From positions 6,809 through 45,068 of the forward strand of contig JACABB010000041.1 in assembly GCA_013376985.1 (NCBI GenBank): DNA of 38,260 bases, written 5' to 3'. The notes under the pieces were generated by a model that saw only the letters and a list, made by a program, of their open reading frames with translations, was not told where the DNA came from and did not search any database. Position 1 is the stretch's first letter. Each line of letters begins with the position of its first letter. Positions 31,625 to 38,260 of this stretch are shown here, piece after piece. This DNA is from Bacteroidales bacterium (GTDB lineage Bacteria > Bacteroidota > Bacteroidia > Bacteroidales > Tenuifilaceae). The position numbers and the translations under genes are program-made.

Positions 31625-32899
31625 ATGAGAAAATATTTGTTTTTACTAGTCGTAATATTATTTGTATTATCAAATAAAGCGTTAGCACAAACAGAGGAGT
31701 TCAGCTGGGTGTATCTATATTATACTAACTCCTTTGGACCACGTCCAGTTTTTACAGTTCTTTTTAATGATAAAGAAGTCATTCAACTCGAAAAGAGAGC
31801 CAGAGTTAAATGTAAAGTTTATTCTACTGGAAATATTAATATTTCATGTTACTATGGATCTAAAAATGATAGACTTGCAGAGAGTTTTGTTACTCTAAAT
31901 GTTCAACAGGGAAAAACCTACTATGTTAAACTTGATAATACCTACTTAAAGTTGAGATTAGTTGACGAAATTGTTGGTGAAAAAGAGTTTAATAACCCCA
32001 AATTAGCTAAAATTCAAGATTTCAGAGAAGATGTTCAAGATCCATTTATTAAAAAGGAGAATGTTTACGCAACAAAAATAGAGAAACAGATAGTAAAATC
32101 TGATGTAGATGTTGATAATGATATTCCTACCACCAGTACAACTAAAAGCAACACTTATGCTTTGATTATTGGAAACGAAGATTATAATTCCTTTCAAACA
32201 GGTCTTACTTCTGAAGTAAATGTTGATTTTGCCTTAAATGATGCCAAAGTTTTTAAAGAATATTGTACAAAAACACTGGGCATCCCTGAAAAACAAGTAA
32301 AACTTCTCCCTAATGCAACTGCTGGGCAGATTAGCCAAGGGTTAGCATGGCTCAGCAACCTTGCAAGGGTTGATAATGGTAAAGCTGAACTTGTTTTCTA
32401 CTACTCAGGGCACGGTTTACCCGATGAGCAAACCAAAGAACCATACTTAATCCCCGTTGATATTAGCGGCAATAATGTTACGCTTGCAATAAAACTCTCC
32501 GATGTATATGCTAAACTTAACGAGTATCCATCAAAGAAAATATCAGTATTTCTTGATGCCTGTTTTAGTGGCGGAGCAAGAAATCAGGGTTTAATTGCAA
32601 TGAAAGGGGTAAAAGTAAAACCCAAGGAGGATATGATTACTGGAAACATGGTAGTACTATCATCGAGTACAGGAGAGGAGTCATCAGGTGTATATAGGGA
32701 AAAGCAGCATGGGTATATGACATACTTTTTACTGAAAAAACTACAGGAAACTCAGGGCGACATAACCTATAAGGAGCTTGCCGATTATGTTGTAGAATCA
32801 GTTAAGAAAGAAACCGCATTGGAGGGGAAAATACAGACACCTCAATGTAATTATAGCCCAAGCATTCAAAATGTCTGGTTAAATTGGCGGATGAAATAG
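31625..32899 (+). CDS. Exported caspase-family (C14) protease with N-terminal DUF2846-like domain
   Basis: The 424-residue protein begins with a signal peptide (MRKYLFLLVVILFVLSNKALA, cut before QTEE). A beta-rich domain follows (about 25-115, YTNSFGPRPVFTVLFNDKEV, VNLNVQQGKTYYVKL-like), resembling DUF2846. After a linker, the caspase-like p20 fold has the catalytic dyad in YYSGHGLPDE (His263) and FLDACFSGGARNQG (Cys313). Such prokaryotic caspases are called metacaspase-like or orthocaspase; their targets are mostly unknown. Export makes a periplasmic or surface role likely, unlike cytosolic death-type caspases. The gene is monocistronic and convergent with arfB. Confidence 0.9.
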   Translation: MRKYLFLLVVILFVLSNKALAQTEEFSWVYLYYTNSFGPRPVFTVLFNDKEVIQLEKRARVKCKVYSTGNINISCYYGSKNDRLAESFVTLNVQQGKTYYVKLDNTYLKLRLVDEIVGEKEFNNPKLAKIQDFREDVQDPFIKKENVYATKIEKQIVKSDVDVDNDIPTTSTTKSNTYALIIGNEDYNSFQTGLTSEVNVDFALNDAKVFKEYCTKTLGIPEKQVKLLPNATAGQISQGLAWLSNLARVDNGKAELVFYYSGHGLPDEQTKEPYLIPVDISGNNVTLAIKLSDVYAKLNEYPSKKISVFLDACFSGGARNQGLIAMKGVKVKPKEDMITGNMVVLSSSTGEESSGVYREKQHGYMTYFLLKKLQETQGDITYKELADYVVESVKKETALEGKIQTPQCNYSPSIQNVWLNWRMK

Positions 32900-32956
32900 T
32901 TCGATGGAAAAAAAATCACTTATTGTGTTGGGCGAAACCATCCCTTATGATTAGTA

Positions 32957-33373
32957 TTAATAGTCTATATCCTTTCTAAGCACTTTTTTTTCTGAGTTTA
33001 AGCGTTTTCCCTCTAACCGTTTTTCTTTTGCTTTTTTAGATGGTTTAGTGGGTTTCCTATTTTTTTTGGGCTCTAGGGCTTTGCGGATTAAAGCATAAAA
33101 TTTATCGATAACTTTCTCTTTATTTGCAAGTTGTGATCGTTCTGATTGCGAGACTAAAATAAACTCTCCTTCCTTATTAATCTTATTTGCTAGTTTTATC
33201 AGTATTATTTCTTTCTCCTCTTTTGTTAATAAAACGGATTCCAAAATATTAAACCTTAATTCAATTTTGGAGCTAACCTTATTTACATTTTGTCCTCCGG
33301 GGCCACTACTCCTCGATGAATTGAATTTAAATTCAGGATAAAAATCTCGACCTTGAATAATATCTATATCCAT
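32957..33373 (-). CDS. arfB: ArfB-type peptidyl-tRNA hydrolase / ribosome rescue factor
   Basis: The 138-residue protein has the class-I release-factor GGQ motif in SSGPGGQNVNKVSSKIELRF (Gly26-Gly27-Gln28) and the basic C-terminal tail (RKPTKPSKKAKEKRLEGKRL) that enters the empty mRNA channel in ArfB (YaeJ). It has no stop-codon recognition domain, which matches ArfB and distinguishes it from RF1/RF2. It releases peptides from stalled ribosomes. The length fits the family (about 140). Confidence 0.92.
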   Translation of the reverse strand: MDIDIIQGRDFYPEFKFNSSRSSGPGGQNVNKVSSKIELRFNILESVLLTKEEKEIILIKLANKINKEGEFILVSQSERSQLANKEKVIDKFYALIRKALEPKKNRKPTKPSKKAKEKRLEGKRLNSEKKVLRKDIDY

Positions 33374-33454
33374 TTAATTGATTCGTTTCGTTAATCAAAG
33401 AGTGCTTTGTAAGCATAACACATTGATCCTAAATATAGTGTTAGATTGTTGCTT

Positions 33455-33522
33455 TGTCATGCTGAAAGAAGAGAAGCATCTGGATTTTAGGTAATTAGAT
33501 CCTTCGCTTCGCTCAGGATGAC
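33455..33522. repeat. Dispersed hairpin element (MITE/REP-like)
   Basis: The 68-base unit has ends GTCATGCTGAA...GCATCT and AGATCCTTCGCTTCGCTCAG...GATGAC, which are imperfect inverted repeats. It is the same family as the repeats at 37667-38190, in reverse orientation. It lies in the gap between the arfB and xdhC genes. Confidence 0.85.
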
Positions 33523-33561
33523 ACCTTACATCGAATTGAAGTTATTTAGGAATAGGAAGTC

Positions 33562-34521
33562 TTACTTTTTCTCCCCATTCCTTGTATGTATTATTTTACC
33601 AGCAATGCTAATTGCAATCTCAGCAGGAGTTTGGCTGTTTATTGATAAACCGATAGGAGAATCAACACGATTAAAATCATTATCGGTAAAACCAAATGCT
33701 TTTAGTGAATCGTAAATGCTTTGCACTTTGTTTTTACTACCAATCATCCCGAGGTATTTCAATTTCTTACCTAATAATTGTTTAAGAATAATTTGATCGA
33801 ATTTATGACCAAAGCTCATTATGGCTACATAGCTATTTTGACCCTCTGGGACAAGATCTTCAACCTGATTGTAATCTATTATATGCTTTTGATGAGCAAA
33901 ACTATTAGCAGTAAAAGTTGATAGTTCCTTTCTATTATCGAAAACAACAACTCTGAACTCAAGCATCCTCAATATTTGGCTTAAGGGAACGCTAATATGT
34001 CCTGCACCAAAAATATAAACTGTATCCTTTAGACCGATTACCTCTTTATATTCCCAATCCTTTGTACTATTTATAAAAGCAGTTACTTGAAAATCAGAAG
34101 AATCATCCTTTTTAAAATGAATATTATTAGGGCTAATGGTAAGAATGCCTTTTTCTCCATTATTAATAGATTCTTTTATGGTACTTATAGTCTCTAAATC
34201 CGATAATGTTAGAGGTAAAAAAACATGGGTTTGCTCACCTGAGCAGATCATGCCCGACTTATCATATTCTGCTTCAGAATCATGTACCTGTCTTTTAATC
34301 AAAGGTTCTAATGTATCACTTGAAACCAACTTACGAGCCAGCTCAACCATGTTGTATTCCATCACACCACCACCTATGGAGCCTGAAATTTCGCCATTTT
34401 GCGAAACGGCCATTTTGAATCCAACTCGTCCTGGACTACTTCCCTTGCATTCGATAACGGTTAGTAATATTACTCTTCTCTTTTCCGAAAGTTGATTGTA
34501 AATAAAATTCCAAAGCTCCAT
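33562..34521 (-). CDS. XdhC/CoxI-family protein
   Basis: The 319-residue protein has the XdhC N-domain (ECKGSSPGRVGFKMAVSQNG, GSIGGGVMEYNMVELA) and the C-terminal Rossmann domain (TVYIFGAGHISVPLSQIL, LGMIGSKNKV, GLSINSQTPAEIAISIAGKI). XdhC proteins bind molybdenum cofactor and insert its sulfurated form into xanthine dehydrogenase-type hydroxylases. No such hydroxylase gene is in the window. It is divergent from ygeY with a 264-base gap, and YgeY/YgeW are partners of selenium-dependent molybdenum hydroxylase clusters, so the target enzyme may lie just beyond the right edge. Confidence 0.88.
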   Translation of the reverse strand: MELWNFIYNQLSEKRRVILLTVIECKGSSPGRVGFKMAVSQNGEISGSIGGGVMEYNMVELARKLVSSDTLEPLIKRQVHDSEAEYDKSGMICSGEQTHVFLPLTLSDLETISTIKESINNGEKGILTISPNNIHFKKDDSSDFQVTAFINSTKDWEYKEVIGLKDTVYIFGAGHISVPLSQILRMLEFRVVVFDNRKELSTFTANSFAHQKHIIDYNQVEDLVPEGQNSYVAIMSFGHKFDQIILKQLLGKKLKYLGMIGSKNKVQSIYDSLKAFGFTDNDFNRVDSPIGLSINSQTPAEIAISIAGKIIHTRNGEKK

Positions 34522-34785
34522 AATTATTAATATTAGTGACGTGTGATAGGGTTTGAATATGAATTGTAAAAGTATAAAAGATATTTATTGAGCAGTATAG
34601 TTAGGAATAATATTATCTTTCCTATCATAGTAATTATTGTACATAAAGAATATTATTCTATAAATAATATATATACTAATTTATTATACTATATTAGTAA
34701 ACGGATTGTATATTTATGTTCTATAATTTGATACTAATTGTTAATATTTTTAACTTTGACATCGAAATTAAATTGACATTTAGCC
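34522..34785. promoter_or_regulatory. AT-rich divergent promoter region, xdhC and ygeY
   Basis: These 264 bases between divergent genes are extremely A/T-rich and must carry both promoters. No specific operator could be identified by eye. Confidence 0.5.
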
Positions 34786-35973
34786 ATGGAAAGTATCTTT
34801 CAACAAATTAATGAATTATCAGAGAAGTACCGCAACTACACAGCCGAGAACCTTTCGAAATTAGTGAAAATTAAATCGTTGAGCACACAAGAAAAAGATG
34901 TTCAACTTGAGTTGAAACGTCAAATGGAAGAGGCTGGGTTTGATGAGGTTAAAATTGATGGTTTAGGAAATGTTATTGGTCGTATTGGAAACGGTAAGAA
35001 GATTTTGGCTATTGATGGTCATATGGATACCGTTGATATGGGCAATATGGACAATTGGACTTTTAATCCCCTTGGTGGCGAAATAAAGGATGGTTTTGTG
35101 CATGGTCGTGGAACCGTTGACCAAGAGGGTGGCCCTGCTGCTTTTGTTACATCTGGAAGGATTTTAAAAGAGTTAGGCTTTGATAAAGACTTAACCATTT
35201 ACTTCGTAGGAAGTGTGATGGAAGAGGATTGTGATGGTCTTTGCTGGAAGTATATTGTTGAAGAGGATAAGATAAAACCTGATTTTGTAATTAGTACCGA
35301 GCCTACAAACCTTAATATATATAGGGGTCATAGGGGTAGGATGGAGATGCATGTTCATTTCCACGGTGTTTCATCGCATGGTTCAGCTCCTGAACGTGGG
35401 AAGAACGCTATCTATATGGCATCACGTGCAGCACTTGAAATCGAGAAATTAAACGAAAGACTAAAATTCGACGAGTTCTTAGGCAAAGGTAGTGTTACTA
35501 TTTCTGAGATAATCTCTGGAAGTCCTTCTCTTTGCGCTGTTGCTGACTATGCAAGAGTTCACCTTGATAGAAGATTAACTTGGGGCGAAACCAAGGAATC
35601 AGCTGTTAAAGAGGTTGAAGAGGTTGTAAAAGGCATGAACGCTAAGGTTGAAGTTCTTAACTATTCTGAAAAAGCCTATACTGGTTTAGAGTACGGAATG
35701 GAGAAGTACTACCCAACATGGAAAATGGCTGAAGATCATCAAGTTGTTCAAACAGGAGTAAAAGCATATAAAAACCTTTTCAATAAGGATGTAAAGGTTG
35801 ATAAATGGACATTCTCAACTAACGGTATCATGACTTGCGGTACTTATGGTATTCCAACTATTGGATTTGGTCCAGGAAATGAGGTGTTAGCACATGCTCC
35901 AAATGAGAAAGTTCCAGTTAACGATCTTGTTATTGCTGCCTCTTTTTATGCTGCCTTTGCCTATTTGATTTAG
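34786..35973 (+). CDS. ygeY: YgeY-family hydrolase (M20 metallopeptidase fold, selenium-linked)
   Basis: The 395-residue enzyme has the M20 dinuclear zinc set: AIDGHMDTVDMGN (His79, Asp81), GRGTVDQEGG (Asp112), SVMEEDCDG (Glu146-Glu147), STEPTN (Glu172) and HAPNE near the end. The length and NLNIYRGHRGRMEM segment are typical of YgeY. In E. coli and others ygeY sits in the ygeW-ygeX-ygeY cluster. YgeY is proposed to act on ureido or diureidopropionate intermediates of anaerobic purine breakdown. Here it is followed by an inserted S23-type gene and then ygeW. Confidence 0.88.
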   Translation: MESIFQQINELSEKYRNYTAENLSKLVKIKSLSTQEKDVQLELKRQMEEAGFDEVKIDGLGNVIGRIGNGKKILAIDGHMDTVDMGNMDNWTFNPLGGEIKDGFVHGRGTVDQEGGPAAFVTSGRILKELGFDKDLTIYFVGSVMEEDCDGLCWKYIVEEDKIKPDFVISTEPTNLNIYRGHRGRMEMHVHFHGVSSHGSAPERGKNAIYMASRAALEIEKLNERLKFDEFLGKGSVTISEIISGSPSLCAVADYARVHLDRRLTWGETKESAVKEVEEVVKGMNAKVEVLNYSEKAYTGLEYGMEKYYPTWKMAEDHQVVQTGVKAYKNLFNKDVKVDKWTFSTNGIMTCGTYGIPTIGFGPGNEVLAHAPNEKVPVNDLVIAASFYAAFAYLI

Positions 35974-36011
35974 TTAATAAGTTATTTGTTATTAAGTTAA
36001 TAGGTTATTGA
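35972..36011. repeat. Left flank repeat of the four-helix-bundle cassette
   Basis: A short-period sequence made of GTTAATAAGTTATT / GTTATTAAGTTAAT / AGGTTATTG words lies between the ygeY stop and the cassette gene. Its reverse complement resembles the right flank at 36402-36457, so the pair form imperfect inverted repeats. Confidence 0.65.
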
Positions 36012-36017
36012 GGAACT

Positions 36018-36392
36018 ATGATTCTTAGAACATTTGAAGATCTAGAGGTTTGGAAAATTGGTCGACAAATACGAAAAGAGATATCAATATTAGTAAAACA
36101 ATTTCCTGTTGACGAAAAATATAGATTAACCGATCAGATGTTAAGGGCTTCACGATCTGTTACAAATAATATTGCTGAGGGCTATGGGAGGTTTCACTAT
36201 CAGGAAAATATTCAATTTTGTAGACATTCTCGTGGTTCGCTTGATGAATTGATTGATCATTTGATAGTTGCATTAGATGAAGAGTATATTTCGGAAGAAC
36301 AATTTAATCAGCACAAATCAAATATTCTTCAATGCATCAAGGTACTAAATGGTTACATTTCTTATCTGAAAAAAGCGAAAGAAGAAAAATGA
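36018..36392 (+). CDS. Four-helix-bundle protein (S23/IVP type)
   Basis: The 124-residue protein starts with FEDLEVWKIGRQIRKEI and continues QMLRASRSVTNNIAEGYGRF, then a Leu-rich helix (SLDELIDHLIVALDEEYISE) and a lysine-rich end. This is the four-helix bundle family first described as the 23S rRNA intervening-sequence protein (S23) and related to Avd of diversity-generating retroelements. It occurs as a solitary small cassette in Bacteroidota genomes, often with short-repeat flanks. Here it separates ygeY from ygeW, which are usually close, so it looks inserted. Its molecular role is unknown. Confidence 0.92.
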   Translation: MILRTFEDLEVWKIGRQIRKEISILVKQFPVDEKYRLTDQMLRASRSVTNNIAEGYGRFHYQENIQFCRHSRGSLDELIDHLIVALDEEYISEEQFNQHKSNILQCIKVLNGYISYLKKAKEEK

Positions 36393-36401
36393 TTTTTACT
36401 T

Positions 36402-36457
36402 TTAATAACTAATAACCCACTAACTTATTAACTAATAACCTAATAACACAATAACCA
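36402..36457. repeat. Right flank repeat of the four-helix-bundle cassette
   Basis: A run of TTAATAACT / AATAACCCACTAACTTATT / AACTAATAACCTAATAACAC words lies between the cassette stop and ygeW. It is similar to the reverse complement of the left flank, suggesting a mobile cassette boundary. Confidence 0.65.
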
Positions 36458-36463
36458 TAACAT

Positions 36464-37651
36464 ATGAACCTAAAAGATAGAATTGAAGGACTTAGCAAAG
36501 TTAAGTCAGAGTTGTACAAAAAAGATTTTCTTCTCACCTGGGAAAAAAGTGAAAAGGATTTAAGAATCGTATTTGAGGTTGCCGCAATTCTTAAGGAGAT
36601 GCGTGCTCAGAATATCTCACCAAGAGTATTTGACTCAGGATTAGCAATTTCTAACTTCCGCGATAATTCAACCCGCACACGCTTCTCATTCGCTTCTGCA
36701 AGTAACCTTCTTGGACTAGCAGTACAGGATTTGGATGAGGAAAAATCGCAGATTGCACACGGTGAAACAGTACGTGAAACTGCCAATATGATCTCTTTTA
36801 TGTCCGATTTTATTGGTATTCGTGATGATATGTTCTTAGGCGAAGGCAATAAATATATGCGTGAGGTAGGTTCTGCTCTCGATGAAGGTTTTGCAAAAGG
36901 AGTTCTTCCATCACGTCCGGGTATTGTGAACCTACAGTGCGATATGGATCACCCAACTCAGTCGATGGCAGATTTGATGCACCTTCAAGATGTATATGGA
37001 TCACTTGAAAATCTAAGAGGTAAGAAGATTGTAATGAGCTGGGCTTACTCACCAAGTTATGGTAAACCACTTTCTGTTCCTCAAGGTATTATTGGATTGA
37101 TGTCACGCTTTGGAATGAACATTGAATTAGCTTACCCCGAAGGATACGGCTTAATCCCTGAGATTGTTGATATTGCTAAGAAAAATGCTCAGCAAAGTGG
37201 TGGCTCATTGAATGTTAGCCATTCCATGTCAGAAGCTATGAAGGGTGCAGATATTGTTTATCCAAAAAGTTGGGCACCATTCCATATTATGCAGCAGAGA
37301 ACTAAACTTCTACAAAATTCTGATAAAGCAGGTTTAAAAGAGTTAGAGCAAGTTTGCCTAGCAAATAACGCTAAGTTCATGGATTGGGAGTATGATGAGG
37401 CTAAGATGAAAACAACCAAGAACGGAAATGCTCTTTACATGCATTGTTTACCAGCCGATATTAGCGATGTTTCATGCAAACACGGTGAAGTAAGTGCCGC
37501 AGCGTTTGAGCATTACAGGATTAAAACCTACCAAGAAGCTGGTTTTAAACCATATATCATTGCAGCTATGATGTTTACAAATAGATTTGAGAATCCAGCA
37601 GAGACATTAAAAGGAATTCTTGATAGAAATAGAAAAAGAGTAGGGTTCTAG
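36464..37651 (+). CDS. ygeW: YgeW-type knotted carbamoyltransferase
   Basis: The 395-residue protein shows the transcarbamoylase carbamoyl-phosphate loop DNSTRTRFSFASASNLLGL, a HPTQSMADLMHLQD motif and the ending MHCLPADISDVSCKHGEV with AAFEHYRIKTYQEAGFKP. These features and the length match YgeW, a homotrimeric 'knotted' transcarbamoylase that is neither aspartate nor ornithine carbamoyltransferase. In the proposed anaerobic purine pathway it releases carbamoyl phosphate from a ureido intermediate. It is downstream of ygeY and the S23 cassette; ygeX and others probably follow beyond the edge. A repeat region begins about 15 bases after its stop. Confidence 0.9.
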   Translation: MNLKDRIEGLSKVKSELYKKDFLLTWEKSEKDLRIVFEVAAILKEMRAQNISPRVFDSGLAISNFRDNSTRTRFSFASASNLLGLAVQDLDEEKSQIAHGETVRETANMISFMSDFIGIRDDMFLGEGNKYMREVGSALDEGFAKGVLPSRPGIVNLQCDMDHPTQSMADLMHLQDVYGSLENLRGKKIVMSWAYSPSYGKPLSVPQGIIGLMSRFGMNIELAYPEGYGLIPEIVDIAKKNAQQSGGSLNVSHSMSEAMKGADIVYPKSWAPFHIMQQRTKLLQNSDKAGLKELEQVCLANNAKFMDWEYDEAKMKTTKNGNALYMHCLPADISDVSCKHGEVSAAAFEHYRIKTYQEAGFKPYIIAAMMFTNRFENPAETLKGILDRNRKRVGF

Positions 37652-37666
37652 GTAAACTCTTCTTTT

Positions 37667-38190
37667 GTCATCCTGAGCGAAGCGAAGGATCTAACAGATG
37701 CTTCACTCCGTTCAGCATGACAAGTAATAGTATTTTCAGGGAGTTTCAATCTCTACTTGTTCGGATATTCTTTAAATAATGATAAATTGTAAAATGCTTC
37801 CATTGTCATCCTGAGCGAAGCGAAGGATCTCCAAATATTGAAACATAATAGATGCTTCCCTCTGTTCAGCATGACAAGTAATAGTATTTTCAGGAAGTTT
37901 CAATCTCTACTTGTTCGGATATTCTTAAAATAATGATAAATTGTAAAATGCTTCCATTGTCATCCTGAGCGAAGCGAAGGATCTCCAAATATTGAAACAT
38001 AATAGATGCTTCCCTCTGTTCAGCATGACAAGTAATAGTATTTTCAGGAAGTTTCAATCTCTACTTGTTCGGATATTCTTAAAATAATGATAAATTGTAA
38101 AATGATCCCATTGTCATCCTGAGCGAAGCGAAGGATCTACTATTTATCATTCTGTGCGAATCGAAGAATCTAAAATGCTTAGCTTCGTTC
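37667..38190. repeat. Tandem MITE/REP-like repeat block
   Basis: The word GTCATCCTGAGCGAAGCGAA starts at 37667, 37805, 37959 and 38113, spacings 138, 154 and 154. The units starting at 37805 and 37959 are nearly identical over 154 bases. The first unit lacks about 16 bases within its loop and differs at a few positions. The fourth degenerates after 38140. Each good unit contains a hairpin whose second arm ends GTTCAGCATGAC, the imperfect complement of the first arm. Bases 38191-38260 contain nothing recognisable. Confidence 0.9.
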
Positions 38191-38260
38191 AGTATAGCAA
38201 TAAACAATTTTGGTATAATGGACATTTTTAATGGTTTTTTTTGGACCATGCTCCCTAATG

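Noticed and set aside
36464-37651. Ornithine or aspartate carbamoyltransferase
   Set aside because: The length, the HPTQSMADLMHLQD context with a long YgeW-type C-terminus and the neighbouring ygeY point to YgeW instead.

Overview
The window comes from an AT-rich member of the Bacteroidota, most likely an anaerobic or facultative marine- or gut-type Bacteroidales/Marinilabiliales relative. Evidence is the set of families present (phosphate-selective porin O/P with Pst genes, a Bacteroidota-style IS200/REP transposase, a four-helix-bundle S23-type cassette, an Rpn nuclease), the weak or absent Shine-Dalgarno sequences, and oxygen-sensitive enzymes (a glycyl radical enzyme with its activase, a tungsten-type aldehyde:ferredoxin oxidoreductase). 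The taxonomic placement is inference from gene content; no rRNA or tRNA gene is visible.

Layout. (1) 1-6.4 kb is accessory DNA: a REP-like palindrome, two small orphan genes, then a tightly packed five-gene operon (1296-5996) and a small beta-type protein. The operon encodes a four-TM protein with a large helical loop, a P-loop GTPase-like protein, a cytosolic-domain/TM/coiled-coil/LysM protein, a lipoprotein, and a DUF805 membrane protein with a zinc ribbon. It links a nucleotide switch to the envelope and is the best candidate here for an undescribed system. (2) 6.4-8.0 kb holds an Rpn (PD-(D/E)XK) nuclease flanked by two broken DUF2281 antitoxin-like genes. (3) 8.0-9.4 kb encodes a phosphatidylserine-decarboxylase-superfamily enzyme that resembles the fungal tryptophan decarboxylase PsiD more than housekeeping Psd. 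(4) 9.4-10.8 kb is a REP/transposase locus: an IS200-like HUH transposase between two arrays of 13-bp hairpins spaced about 51 bp apart. (5) 10.8-17.4 kb (minus strand) is a four-gene operon: radical SAM activase, glycyl radical enzyme of unassigned substrate, HAD-family lipoprotein phosphatase, AFOR. (6) 17.4-19.2 kb holds two small conserved genes and AT-rich gaps. (7) 19.2-23.8 kb (minus) is a phosphate uptake operon: porin, pstS, pstC, pstA, pstB. Divergent from it are an FNR-like regulator and an Rrf2 regulator, both with cysteine sets suited to Fe-S clusters. (8) 25.2-29.8 kb (minus) is a TetR-EmrA-EmrB-TolC efflux operon with a clear inverted-repeat operator upstream. (9) 29.9-33.4 kb has an OYE-family oxidoreductase, a YciI protein, an exported caspase-like protease and an ArfB-type ribosome rescue factor. 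(10) 33.5-37.7 kb is the start of a selenium/purine-associated cluster: XdhC-family protein, divergent YgeY hydrolase and YgeW carbamoyltransferase, the last two separated by an inserted S23-type four-helix-bundle gene. The window ends in nearly identical 154-bp tandem repeats built on a long-hairpin MITE/REP-like unit, of which another copy lies between arfB and xdhC.

How they work together: the glycyl radical enzyme/AFOR operon looks like a catabolic route in which a radical lyase or dehydratase product (perhaps an aldehyde) is oxidised with ferredoxin as acceptor. The porin and Pst proteins form a complete outer-to-inner membrane phosphate route without phoU. The efflux operon is a self-contained tripartite pump. 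XdhC, YgeY and YgeW fit the cluster for selenium-dependent molybdenum hydroxylases and anaerobic purine breakdown; the remaining genes probably lie beyond the right edge.
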